NCBI RefSeq assembly: GCF_001039355.2
Contig: NW_019775625.1
Coordinates: 1 to 47,446, forward strand
DNA: 47,446 nt
Direction of reading: 5' to 3'
From: Lingula anatina
Taxonomy: Eukaryota > Brachiopoda > Lingulata > Lingulida > Lingulidae
This document shows, one piece after another, positions 24,109-36,132 of the stretch. The notes below the pieces were generated by a model. It worked only from the letters and a program-made list of their open reading frames with translations. It was not told the origin of the DNA and ran no database searches. Within the stretch, counting starts at the first letter, position 1. Every line of letters starts with the position of its first letter. Both the position numbers and the translations under genes were made by a program.

Positions 24109-24738
24109 GCTGAGATCTTATTATAAATTCGACATGCATTTTTGATTTATGGACTGGAGGAAAAATGTCTTCCAAGAAGATACGTATTTTTATCTGTTTC
24201 TTGACAACAAAACAAACGGGAAAATGTGCATGTTATGATGAGGGGCAATTACCAAAACAAAAGGAATTATAATTGTAAATTAAACGTTATGTTTACAATA
24301 TTTTAAAGATCTCATGTCATTTAGTGATCGTGCTTAAAACGTGGAGAAGATTCATGTTTGATATTTTTATGAGTATGAAAATCTATCGTTATTTTCATGA
24401 TTGCATATAAGACCAAACAGTTTATCTTAATAAAATCATTTCACTTCGCGGAAGAAATTAAACCGTGTATACTGGTGCGTATAGCTCACTTTACAGCTGG
24501 TCCCAGAGTTGTGGTACATGTAGTTCGTATCTTAGGCTACCGTGCTTGGTGAGGGTAGCCTGTTCAATCGCTTATGAGTCTTTTTTATTCGTTGTCTGAA
24601 CCACTCCTCTTTGGGAAAGATCACACAACGCCTTAGTACCATATGAGTGACTAGTTTTAATATAGATTGGCCGATGCGGTTAAATACTGCTAAGTCACAT
24701 GTGTCACATATATATGGGGGTTTGATTTTCCACATATA

Positions 24739-24743
24739 TGTGT

Positions 24744-24777
<34 letters not shown>
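24739..24777. repeat. (GT)n microsatellite
   Basis: About 19 GT units, absent at the matching place in A', where an (AT)n run occurs. Confidence 0.9.
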
Positions 24778-24780
<3 letters not shown>

Positions 24781-25867
24781 GAATCACTGTCTTTACACCT
24801 TACATCGTTTACTGCGTTTTTTTTTTGCGGTTATTATGTCCTTCGCAATGACTAATTGTTTTCTAAGGGTAGGTAATGGTTTATGAACTGTTACTTTTTC
24901 TTTAATTTGTCAGACAGATTCTTTATGTAGTGGAGGGTTACACGTGTTTTATTAATATTACTACCAACCCTGTCCTGCATTTATTCTCGTCCTTGGTTGT
25001 TTGTCATGGTTTATGAAAGGACCAGTCTGGGCAGCGACGGCTATCTGGATACTTGCGCAGTTTTCAAATGTTTGCGGGTGCCCCCAGTGCTTCAGATATA
25101 AAAATCATGCTCAATCACCCTTTGACGTTTGTTATGCAGAATTTGAAATGCAATTGGACACCTCGCTGCTAGAAAGATTAATGCGCAATTTAACATGCGA
25201 AAACATGACATATCAGGATACACTGTAGCCTTTATATACATACCTAGGGATGTTATGTGACCGTGGCGATATGATGATCACTGAAGCCTGTCCATTTAGA
25301 CAAGCTTCAGTGAAGATCGAGGGCAACCTCGAGCCGCTACCCAAAAATATCTCGCTTCACTCGACATTTCTGCGTAGCGTCTCTCGGAAAACTCGGATTT
25401 AACCTCGATATAGTCTAGAATTTCACGACTACATCTTGGTTAAATCAGTCGAGGTCTCTAAAATGCTGGAAGTCAAAGACAGATTGATCGTGAGACCTTC
25501 TTGGCATCAAGAGAATAGTGACGTTGCTTGCGTTATATATCTACCAGTAGACAAATTTAAAATCTCTCACTCTTAAAAAATTTGCATAAACATTTCACGT
25601 TTAACAATTATTAACTATAATTTTATTACACTAATTCATATCATATGGATATGGTTTGAAAACGGGAATTAGTTTACATTTAAGCCACACGTGCGTACAC
25701 TTTTTTTGTAAATTTATGACTTTTTAACGAGGGCTGTGTTATTTACCTTTTGTTTCTAAGCTGTTCATTCTTCCTCTTTATCAGATATAACGGTAAAAAT
25801 CAAACGTTTCCCCCTTTGAACTTGTATAACATATAGCATGCTCCATGCTCTGAAACCAGCACATGTA

Positions 25868-26190
25868 TATTCCGAAACCGCCTTGTAGTAAAACATGTCA
25901 CCAAAACGTAGAAATATTATTCCTGTGGCCTTGAAATAAACATCCGTTTGATTTTGACTATATTCCGTAACCGCCTCGTCGTCAGAAATAACAATAAAAA
26001 ACTAGAATTATTACTCCCCTGAACTTGTATTAAACATCCGTCGATTTTGACTATATTCCGAAACTGCCTCGTTGTCAGAAATATCACCAAGAAGTAAATT
26101 TCTTTCTCCTTTGCACTTGTGAAAAATTAGTTTGACTATATTCCGGTCCAATGCTCCTTTTTTATCAGAAATGTCACTAAAAAGTAGAGG
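25868..26190. repeat. Diverged tandem repeat of about 105 bp
   Basis: Three to four units contain 'GACTATATTCCG.AAC.GCCTCGT.GTCAGAAAT', then an A-rich stretch and 'AACTTGTAT.AAACATCCG'. The array lies inside the 1.35-kb segment missing from A'. Confidence 0.65.
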
Positions 26191-26499
26191 TTTTGCCGTG
26201 GAACCTTTTTTCCGCAGCAGTCCCAGCTACGTGTGGCTCAGCTGAGACGCGCATGGTCAGTGTCGACGATTGATTAAATACTTTTCACGCCAGTTGAACG
26301 TTCATGACAAGTATTTAGCAAAAATTGACCAAATTGGTCAGGTATTACGTAAGAATTTGGCGGGAGGTGACCAGAGCACGTGGACGAGTTTACTTCATAT
26401 AACATCTCTAGAGCGTGATAAAGGGTCACTTTATTCGGTTTTAGGGGTGTTTTAGGATGAAATGACTGTATCTGTTCTCGGTATGTATGTCAAATAATA

Positions 26500-26590
26500 C
26501 ACTGTCACCCTCTTGCGATATATGCCATGAACACCTCTCGCTGACGCTCGAGGTGTTATGTCATATATCGCTCGGGTGACAGTGTATTAT
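26500..26590. repeat. Hairpin with arms of about 40 bp
   Basis: Left arm AATAATACACTGTCACCC followed by a GCGATATATG-type sequence and ACACCTC; the right arm is its near-perfect inverse (GAGGTGTTATG ... GGGTGACAGTGTATTAT). The loop is about 10 bases. It sits at the end of the segment absent from A'. Confidence 0.75.
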
Positions 26591-28404
26591 CTCACACATA
26601 ACCGCCCAATACACAGTACTCTCTTGCTTTGTTCTACTTCATAACGTTCAAATTGTTCATGGGCCATTGTGAAAGCCATGGGGATAATGTATATTGATGG
26701 GTATGTGTGATGGTATAATAAAGTATCTAGTTCGTTCACTATTCCATTATCTTTTGTGAAAGTGTATTGTATTTGACCGGATATGACCTCTGACACCCAT
26801 TAGATACTAAGTAATCCGTTATCTTTTGTGGATGGAATCTTGTCAGATATTTGCACCACGGTAAGTAAAGGTCATAAATTAAAATTAACGAAAAACCTAA
26901 TGACTAACATGTAAGCTTCCGTACAGTGTATATGTAACGTTTTGCTTTTATGCAAATAGCTGTCTTTGGGCCTGGAGTTCAAAGGTTTATAACCCTATGT
27001 TTATGAGGGAAAATAGTCAAAAAATCAATTGTCGGATACATTTTATTTTGCTGTATTGTGTCAATGGCAATTTTACTTGGGCCGTTAGCCCGTATTTTTT
27101 TCTATCTATATTTGACGTATACTACATTGATTAAATTCAGATTTAATCAGATAAGCAGTATAGATTTTTGTTGTAAGCCAAAGGATTAACACCTTGATAG
27201 TCATTTGTTTTATTTCATACTCAAAGAAATTGATTCATAACAACGCAAAAGCATACATTTTGGTAACAAAGCCATAACATCATATTTTAGAATTGGTCAT
27301 TTTTCTCTGCCTTGGACTAGCTTTCCTTGAGTGACTTCAAAGTAACTGTCTTAAGTAAATATTCTTAAAAGTTGGCCAATTCGGAAAAGCCATAACAGGG
27401 CGTCATCCATATAGGGGAATTTAAAACGAAAACCGAAGGCCCTTGCATAATTTTAACTTTTCATAAATCTTGTGCTGTTTTGGACACCCTCCTGATTTTA
27501 ACATCTTCAGAGTCATTCCATATCAACTCATCCAGCGAGAATACCCCATAAGTCAAGAAACTTGCTGATATTCACATATTGTGTAGTTTTTACAGGGACT
27601 AGTAAAAAACGAATGAATAAAAAAGATTTTTAATGAATTTAATGTATCTTATCAATAAAGTGCCACTCCTTAGGTAATTTAAAACTCTATGAACACGGCA
27701 AAAAGGAGGAAAAAATGTTAGTGGTTCAATTTTACACCCCAAATAAAGACGTAAAGACTGCCAAAATGCCATGCAGTCAAGTGTGACAAAGGGTTTAAAG
27801 TAACGCTTCATACGTCGAAAACACATTTTATCTCTTTCGAAATCGTGATTTTTGAACTACCATTACAGGGAAAACAGCGAACAGCCTATTTCACCGAATT
27901 CTAACATCGCTGAGTTATATATACGCTTTTTGTAAATAAATAAAATCCATTAAAAACAATGATAACTTAGCAAAAGATCAGGTAGAGTCTTTTATTCATT
28001 TTTCGAAAACAAAGCAAACAACAAGGCAAAGAAATCACAGCTAAAAGATCTATAACTAACAATAACCTAGGATAATAATTTTAACTGTTGCCGACATAAG
28101 AGTAATCATACAAAATGCATACGTGAAACTTATCAATAAAAAACCAGGGCCCTGAGTAAGAACTGCAAAAGGGATTTTCTTAAACGCCATTCTGTTCTAG
28201 TACCATTTTTACCATTTACTTTTTTTAACCATCATATCAGAGTTAATGAAAAACGTTTAAGGCCGATTTTTAACATATATGTTTTTTGATTCCGTAAAAA
28301 GATGCAAATCCAAAAAAGAACATTTCACCAAAATGTCAGACCCTGCTAAATCTTTTCAATTACAAACAAATAGTAATAGAAGCTCTGCTAACAGAAGAAT
28401 AACT

Positions 28405-28408
<4 letters not shown>

Positions 28409-28471
<63 letters not shown>
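28409..28471. repeat. (AT)n microsatellite
   Basis: About 31 AT units splitting the 3'-flank modules of copy 2. Confidence 0.95.
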
Positions 28472-28475
<4 letters not shown>

Positions 28476-28819
28476 ATAAGTGATGCATAACTTTCAATTA
28501 TCTGGGATACTGATTTCACTGTTGTTGTTATGCTAGTTTGCACACAAAAATGTATACATGGGTATTATTGAACAACAAAACAAAACAAAACTGGGGTGGC
28601 TGATTGAGAACTCGGGCGGGTACTTATCTGAAATGTCATTCTGTACTAATACCATGTGGTTCCTGTATCATATAAATTGTGGTTCCTATAGCATATAATC
28701 CTCTTTCATTTATGGTTCTCAAAATATTCTTGGATACACACGGCCGCGGGAAGTTTTTAAAGTTGACTTATCACGCTTTGCAATAATCTTTGAGATAAAC
28801 AAATGCTTCGCAGCAACGT

Positions 28820-28983
28820 TTATTTACCAAAGCATCTGTACCTATAACAGTATCTTAAAACGTATGTATACCTATAACGGCAATACCACCGAAAAAGACC
28901 GATCCTGACCCTAATACATATCCTTATTCGAACCCAGCATATGTAGCGTATCCGGACGCAAGCTCGCTTCTGGCGTTTACCTC
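28820..28983 (-). other. Copy 2 terminal exon: convertase site and mature peptide
   Basis: Spacing C-x6-C-x6-C-x11-C-x10-C-x4-C, the longest of the four peptides. The stop codon overlaps an AATAAA on the minus strand. The acceptor is followed intron-side by an (ATAAT)n array. Confidence 0.85.
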
Positions 28984-31583
28984 CTGAAATATAATATAAT
29001 ATAATATAATATAATATAATATAATATAATATAATCGAAACGATAGGTAATGTTCCTAATGCCTCGTAGATTCTACATGTATGAGGTACAAAGTGAATTT
29101 ACTGCATGGTCATAGTTGTAGGTATTGAATCGGGTAAAAGTTGGCATCAGAGATTTATGTTGTGCGTACCTGCCGGGGTTTGGGTGCTGCCGCCATCTAC
29201 AATGTTGCCGTCCTTCTGAGTAAGCCAGTATGCCTCCAGATTCCTGCAGAATTCCTGCATCCTGGGACTTAGCAAGGACTTGTTCTTGATCGGGGAGGTG
29301 TTGGCAACGAATTGTTTTTGTTCATTATCTTCATTTGTCGTATTTTCGAAGGTGTTCTAAAAGCAAGATGGTATAGGTAAGGTTTAAGTTTTATTTTATT
29401 TAAATACCACTTTATATCTTTAAACACAATTAAAAGTATTGTGTATGTAAAGATGTAAAAAAAGATTCAAAGTCCGAATGAACATGAAGTAAATCGTACC
29501 GGTTGTTCCAAAGCGTTGGCCACGTCCTTACTGTCAGTCTCTTCAGATTTGTTCATTGGAGTCAAGTAACAAGCAAACTTGTCATTCATTTCCATCTTGT
29601 ATACTACCAGACTCTGAAAGGAAACCAACGGGACAATTCACGTGTATTAAAAACGATGGAATATTCTCACAGAATATTGCATCTCTGTGATTCTAATAAG
29701 TTCAACTAGCTCGGCAATTCTTTATTATATTTTCATGTTCTACCTTCAAATTACAGTAAATTATGTTTTTGTTTGGTTCTTTCTGGCGATCTGTCATAAA
29801 TTTGTCAGCAATTTGTAGGAAAAGCAAATGTCATGTTCAAGGGAATGTAACAGTACATTGGAGAGGATACCAGAGCCATTCAAAATTATTGCTAGGCCAC
29901 TAGGCATTTCATCAGAGAGTTAATAATAATTGTAGCTGCCACGAATCCGGTGACGTCATATATCTTTTAAAGTGGTAACTCAACCTGTTTGTTGATTTAT
30001 CCCGGGCTGAGGAAAGTCCACTTCCTGCCAAGAGCCTGCCTTAGCTCTCTTCTGTAGAGTGGTTTTTAGTGTAGCATCCAACAGTGTCATTCAAACAGTG
30101 GGTTTAACATTCCCACTACCCCCGCTATCCCTAGACCCCACAAAAAAGACCGACCAAATTTTTAGCTGCTAAGGTGGTTATACCTAGTATGTTAAAGATG
30201 ATAAATACAATACATTAAGTCTCCGATTGTCAACCCATTTTGCTAATTTAGTGAGTTGCTTATCTCTTTAGCATCTAAAATACAAAGACTAAAAAGACTT
30301 GACACATAAATCTAGAAATGCCACCACATTGAATTCAGTAATTCCTGTACACCTCAGCTAAGGTGGTCTTAACGAGGTTTACCTTTTGACATAGTACAAG
30401 TAAAACAAGTCGTTGTTTATTATTTTTCTAAATTCAGTTTAAAATTCCACTCACTCTCGAGTTGTCCATGGCGACGTGGAACTTCTCGTTGTTCACGTTG
30501 TACACGGTGATGTTGTCCTTCAGATCAACCTGAACTTTTTCGTCAACTTTCTTCCCTTGTTTGTCGGTTAAACGGAGATTGTACTCCTGAAGAAAAAGCA
30601 ATGCCACTGGAAAACCATATAAGGCGATGGGGGTATATTGGCATATAGCGTTCCCGATAAGCTTAAAAAGAAACAGAAAAAAATCGCGAGCCTTGCCATT
30701 GAGATATCCATACACGTGCTCGCAATTCTCTTCTCTGCCTGTGTCAGCTATGTTAATCAATATAATTTCAAACTATTCGATTTTTACCCTACTATAGCGA
30801 TATAGTATACCCACCTTCCACACACCCTGTGCTGCCTTGTTAGAGATGTGAACTGCCCCCAATATTCCACCGATAGCAACAGCAACAACAACAACGACAG
30901 CAACAGCAACAATGATGTACTTCTTGTACGACGCCTTGATCTGAAATATATGAAGATAAAATTAATCAGACATTTATTGGCTCTCCAAATGTCCTCTCCT
31001 TTGTGCCGTATTTCATTAGAAATACGTACATTTAAAAGAAGGTGATTATCTGTAAAGCCTTTATAATATTATGATTTTTATACAATGTCTGCACAACAGG
31101 TTGAAAACGAAACTGACAAATGTAAAGATTCCAGAACATCTATGTATTTATGACTGAGATTCATGACAATTTAAACACAGAAAATAACACTGTTCGTTTT
31201 CCCATAGTTTACCAGTATAAATTTTAAAAAGTGCACCTTTATAAAGTTAACATATCATTTTTATATAAAGAGAATCCCGATGCTTTTAGTTAAATTAACT
31301 TACAAAATCCTATTTAATCATTGCAAAATTTTCAGACCTAAGCATCGTCGTTCTTTAAACTATTTAAGATAAAAATACAGGTGTGCACCACATAATGCAG
31401 CTGTTTTACAGCTTAGCATGGTTGCACATCCCTGGTATCCCCTGTATAAAGCTGAAAAATTCCTGGCCTAAACATCTCCAAAGTGGATATACTTACCTCG
31501 GCCCTGTCACGTCGAAACGATCCACTATCTGTGATGACAGTCACGCCGGATTCGGCAGACTTTTCGTCGACTGCTGGCAGCAT
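28820..31583 (-). CDS. BRICHOS preproprotein with Arg-rich six-Cys peptide, copy 2
   Basis: Exons: 31497-31583, 30815-30940, 30455-30586, 29500-29613, 29170-29356, 28820-28983; 269 residues. The exon borders match copy 1. Exon 2 has three extra codons (HISNKAAQGVWK), as does copy 4, and begins with Ile, so translation must start in exon 1. The BRICHOS cysteines are kept (FACYL; MQEFCRNLEAYWL). The final exon gives RQKR at 219-222, then a 45-residue peptide beginning ACVRIRYICWVRIRI, with Cys at peptide positions 2, 9, 16, 28, 39 and 44 and 12 Arg, ending F-G-K-stop. Gly-Lys predicts C-terminal amidation after trimming. Arg alternates with Ile, Val or Tyr, a beta-strand amphipathic pattern like that of arenicin-type peptides. 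The core turn is RVRIGLFRWY. Antimicrobial function is inferred. Confidence 0.88.
28989..29035. repeat. (ATAAT)n next to the peptide exon of copy 2
   Basis: About nine pentamers within 6 bases of the last-exon acceptor. A related A/T pentamer tract holds the same place in every copy. Confidence 0.95.
30161..30420. repeat. Intron 3 segment of copy 2, opposite orientation to copy 1
   Basis: Partner of 22780-23046. Copy 4 intron 3 (about 40735-40850) has the same orientation as copy 2, so the inversion probably occurred on the copy 1 branch. Confidence 0.75.
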
Positions 31584-31668
31584 CTTGAGAAATACCAGGT
31601 ACAAAACAAGTCCTTCCTTCTCCAGGTAGAGGGAAACCGTCGTCTGATTCGTGTTCGGCGCACATTCC

Positions 31669-31676
31669 TTTTTATA
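31669..31676 (-). promoter_or_regulatory. TATA box of BRICHOS copy 2
   Basis: TATAAAAA (followed by GG) on the minus strand, about 90 bp upstream of the ATG, at the same place as in copies 1 and 4. Confidence 0.65.
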
Positions 31677-32685
31677 GATCCTATCTTGTTTGAAATTTCG
31701 CCATAGTAATTTTGATTTTACATAAGAGGAAAAATAAAGCCATTTCCATTTGTTTATTGACCACAAAATTGCGAAACTTGTTTTTTCAAAGTTGCATATG
31801 ATGATGAGGGGCAAATGTCAAAACCAAGATAGCGTGCATTTAGGCTGTATTTTAGATGTTGCCTCCAATACTCCATGCTAAATATAAGCTTAAGCCCAAA
31901 TGTACGGGTGACATCAAATATGCAATTTTTCAATAAGAACCTCGCTGCAATAACTAGTTATATTTTGCTGAAACTTAGTAAATAAACCAAATACGCCTAA
32001 GACCACTCATTTAATCCAGGTAACTAAAATGTCGCTGCATGGCAACGTCATCCCATTGCTAAATCAACTATTTCTCTTAAAGTTGCCATTACTAGCAATT
32101 AGATGCCATAAATATTTAGTTGCGCGCCGTCTGGAATCTCCCTTAAACTAGCACTGCCTGGATATTTGTAAGTCTTTTAATGCTATGCCATAGCATTACT
32201 GATACCAGCAAAATGTATACAGCTTCAAAATTACATTAAAATAAATTTGAATTACTTTGAATGTAAAATGTGCACTGGTTTACTGGTCAAAGATATCATT
32301 TTTCAACTACGTTCTCGTTACTGGATAACATTTTAGTATTAATATCAAAAGCAAGAATCAATTTCAGGGCAACGATGTAAGATTTTTCATGAAAACTGCG
32401 ATAATGTAGATCTTACAAAAAAAATCATCACCCTTCAGATTTGCTGTACTAGCAGAATTTAAAGTGCAATAGGGCATGTCAGCGCAAGATAGATTCTACA
32501 AATTTTACCTCATAAGACTGTACATGGGTATAACCACTCAATGACTTTCAGATCGTTATGAAGTCATTACATCATCATAACGATTTGTGTTCCGTTGTTT
32601 TATAGAAAAATTGCATCAGCCGGGGTATAGAATATGATAGCTGTATGTTACCGAACTGTATCATCATCTCTGAAATGGACTCTAA

Positions 32686-32900
32686 GACTGCATTCCTACA
32701 GATTTTAGATCGATCTATCCCCGTGGGGAGTCTCAGTAGATTGTTGTCAGCTTAGCCGGCTTAAATGTCTGTCCCGCCTACTAAAAGCTGTAAGGGGGTA
32801 ATTAACTTTCGTGCGAGCTCGGCTGACAGCAATTTAGCGTGAACCCCCAAGGAGTTAGGTCGATCCAGATAGATCGATCTAAATCTGTGGGAATACAGTC
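32686..32900. mobile_element. MITE, PIF/Harbinger-like, second copy
   Basis: 215 bp, flanked by TAA on both sides. Ends are GACTGCATTCC and, inverted, GACTGTATTCCC. The interior (ATCGATCTATCCCCGTGGGG, GCCGGCTTAAATGTC, TAATTAACTTTCGTG) matches 7706-7919 closely. Confidence 0.85.
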
Positions 32901-35077
32901 TAACACCAAAAAGGCAGCTCAATATCTTTTATGGGTGAAATCTCATTAGCAAATACCTTTGACAAACAACTAAGGTGCACAGTCAAGGTTAGATAAAAAC
33001 TCCTAAATGGCTGTTTTCAGGCAAATGGTTTGGATAAATGATAAATATTTAGTGCTCATTGACTTTTTTCCTTTGCATTTACACAAGTGTCATTTTACTG
33101 ATAGCGGCATAATTTCGATTTTGGAGTGTAAATTGCAAAATCGGCTATTGCTTATATATCTCCTTTACCTTGGCATCTATGAAAATCGTGATACTTTTTA
33201 GAACTGTTCAATAAAACATTGTAATTAGAGAATCATGACTCCATAACAAAAACATTTAAACCATAGTAACACTAAAGGCAGGGGATTGTAATTCTAACTT
33301 TTTACGACACATATGTCAATTTCCGTGAGAAACTCATCTTCAGTTAAGAAGTTACGATACTAACTGTTATCTCACCTTGAAATAAAAAGGGTATACATTT
33401 CCCAAAAGCCCATGTACGCTAAATTTAGAATTTACTGATTGCACAGTTACGGCTATGATACGATACACGATAAAATTGCCTGTTAAGATATTTTTAAATG
33501 CAGCCTTCTAATCTTCTGTTGATATTTCGCGAACTGCTTGCTTTCCTTTTCACATGTTGTCTGATTGCGCTCCGTAAGACTTATGGCACCCATCGCTTGT
33601 GACTGCACTGTTCAGGTGTCTCTGCTTATCACGTGACACCACAGTAGCCCCGCCCATCCCATAGCAACTGAGGCGGAGTTAAGTGATAGTATGTATTCAA
33701 TTTAAAGAATTAAAATAAAAACATAAAGGGAAAGTGAACCCCTATGTCTTATTTTTCAATAAGCAAAATGGTTGAAACATTATTTGAAAAAAAATCTTCT
33801 TTCTGGGTATTTTAGCAATCATAAACCCTGTCCGTGTACTTACATGTAGCGACTGACATGGAAGCTTGTGTAAAAATAAAGATCTTTGGACAACGTGCGC
33901 GTATATATTATTGTATTGATGAAGGTCTTAAAGGTCCGTGCTGCTTTGAATGCCTTTGGAATAATTAATTAGAAACTAATTAGAAACAAAAGATTGCAGA
34001 ACACCCGATGTCTTTTAAAGTATCTGATTAATCATACTATAGACACCCCTTGTCAAATTTAAACACATTTCCATGGATGAGAGACAACGGAATAAAAAAT
34101 GCCTTCCACAAAAACTGAATAATTTATTTTGTGGTTTCATTTAACGCGCGAGTGTGCATAACTTGTCGTTTACAAATGAAGACCGTTTACACTGTCACGT
34201 GCTAAACAGATGAATTTCCTGAAAAATGGATTGGTTATTTAAATGGCCTCTAAAACGTGCTAACTATGATAATGGCAAGTTGGAGAGAGAGAGACAGAAA
34301 AATTGCCTCTTTGCATTATCTTCATTTACTTTTCATGAAATGCCAATCATTTACACTTACATTTTACATATATCACTCTCCACCTTTTTGGAATAATCAC
34401 GGGATTACCATTTTCGAAATACGCAATGTGGGCGTGGCCCGATGTTTATTTCAAGAACACGTTTTGCAATTTGGATGCTTTCATGGCTACATAACACACG
34501 TGCCACGTACACTAGACATTTGCGATAGCTTCCACTATAGAATCAACACCACACAAAGGTGTCCACTAAATTATCTTTATTTTTCAACGCACACGTGTGC
34601 CACATGACTCCACATCCAACATCTCTCTCAAAACCCCCCACTAGAGGGACGACACAATCTTACGTCTCCTCCGCAGCAACCAAGACAACCCCAATACACA
34701 ACAACACGTAAAGTCATAAAGACACAAAAAGTTCAGTTCAGCAACATGTGGTGTCTTTCGACACGACCTTCATACAGTTAACACAAATATAAAATAATGA
34801 CAAACAGTAACTGTCATAACTATTATTTGATTCAGTTGACGACATACAAGAGAGAAGATAAATCACTATATTGTTTTTATCGGATAAATCAGTAGGTCTA
34901 TACTACAAAATTTACAAAACATTATCCCAATTTCCTACCAGCTACATCAGTGTCGTGCGTGTTTAAGTCCCCACAGTCTAGATCTACTTAAGGAATGGCT
35001 CTGTATATAAGCGTGTGGATGAGTGTTTGAGTGCGTGCATGAGCGTGCATGCGTTTACATGTGTGCATGAGCATGAT

Positions 35078-35101
35078 TGTGTGTGTGTGTGTGTGTGTGT
35101 G
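35078..35101. repeat. (GT)n microsatellite
   Basis: About 12 GT units in block A'. Confidence 0.85.
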
Positions 35102-36118
35102 CGGGTACGTGTGTGTTTGTGTACGTGTGTGATATAAGCCAACGTTTATTTACCCCAGTGAAATCTGTAACACCAACCATAATAGTATCTGTAATAGCAA
35201 AACGGGACCATCATACATTTAACACAGGAGACAATAATGGGAAGAAGAAGAAGAAGAATAAAATGATAATTAATATTATTTTTTTTTGTTGTTGTTGTTT
35301 CATGTTTAATAAAACTCACCCTACTATAAGGATGGCGAGAGACTAAAGCCTGTGAAAGTACAATTAAAAATGTTTCTACTTCATTTGAAGTACAATGCAT
35401 GCATAATCGCTCATTCAGTGACATAAAGAATAATGTCCGTTTTCCAGTCTGATGGGTGCGCTTCCGCACCCATCGAAAATCCAACATGTATATCACCGAT
35501 TTTTCCATAACCTTTGGTAAAACCTAAGCAAAAAGTATGTGTTTTCTTTAGTCTTTTATTTACTTTTCAAAAATAAAGCAAACGACAAGAAAAAAAAGCA
35601 TAACTTAAAGGTGCATCACTTGTAATGATCTAGGATAATGAGATAATGATTTCACTGTTGTCGTGATAACAGTTAACATATAAAAATGCTTACGTGGGCC
35701 TTATTAAGAACAAAACAGGAGAGCTGATTAAGACTTCAGAAGAAATCTTCTAAAAAAATTTTCTGTATTTGTAGCATGTGGTCCCAAAATCCTTTATATG
35801 ATTTACTTTTCAACCATAATTCCAGAGAGAATGAAAAGTTTTTTCATCCATTTTTAACATCATTGATATACATAAGAAATTCCGTAAAATATAAGGTACA
35901 CCTTACCAAAAGTCAGTCCCTGTCCGTCCGACTCTTTTACTCATATTTTGAATATATAAAAAAAACAACAAATATAATCCTTACTAAAAGATGCATAACT
36001 TCGAGGATAAGTAATCTGTTGTTGATATGGTTCTGATATGTTCTTGAATTCACAAGAATTGATTATTTAATTACACTTCGCAATAATTCTTGTGATAAAC
36101 CAACATTTCACAACGAAG

Positions 36119-36124
36119 TTTATT
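36119..36124 (-). terminator. Poly(A) signal AATAAA, BRICHOS copy 3
   Basis: Same position after the stop codon as in copy 1. Confidence 0.5.
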
Positions 36125-36132
36125 AACCCCAG

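Larger units (their letters stand above)
24109..28819. other. Intergenic: upstream of copy 1, junction of blocks A and B, 3' flank of copy 2
   Basis: No supported gene. 24360-25240 and 26590-27870 match block A' (37030-38850). About 25243-26595 is absent from A', so it is an insertion in A or a deletion in A'. 28030-28310 and 28470-28700 are two copies of the 3'-flank module found beside every BRICHOS copy. A 57-codon frame on the minus strand at 26626-26796 is kept in A' (see findings). Confidence 0.6.
31677..36132. other. Intergenic between copy 2 and truncated copy 3
   Basis: No supported gene. 31860-33630 is mostly unassigned and holds the second Harbinger-like MITE. 33633-36132 is block A', collinear with 19366-21514 except for extra segments at about 34503-34715 and 34840-34945. 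The 3'-flank module appears at about 35600-35890. A small perfect hairpin GATGGGTGCG-CTTC-CGCACCCATC lies near 35451. Confidence 0.6.

Noticed and set aside
25001-25228. 75-codon frame with several Cys
   Set aside because: The matching region of A' is broken by stops and the hairpin insertion, and no domain is recognisable.
28950-28975. tRNA-like GGTTCGAAT on the minus strand
   Set aside because: It is part of the copy 2 peptide exon; no cloverleaf can be formed around it.
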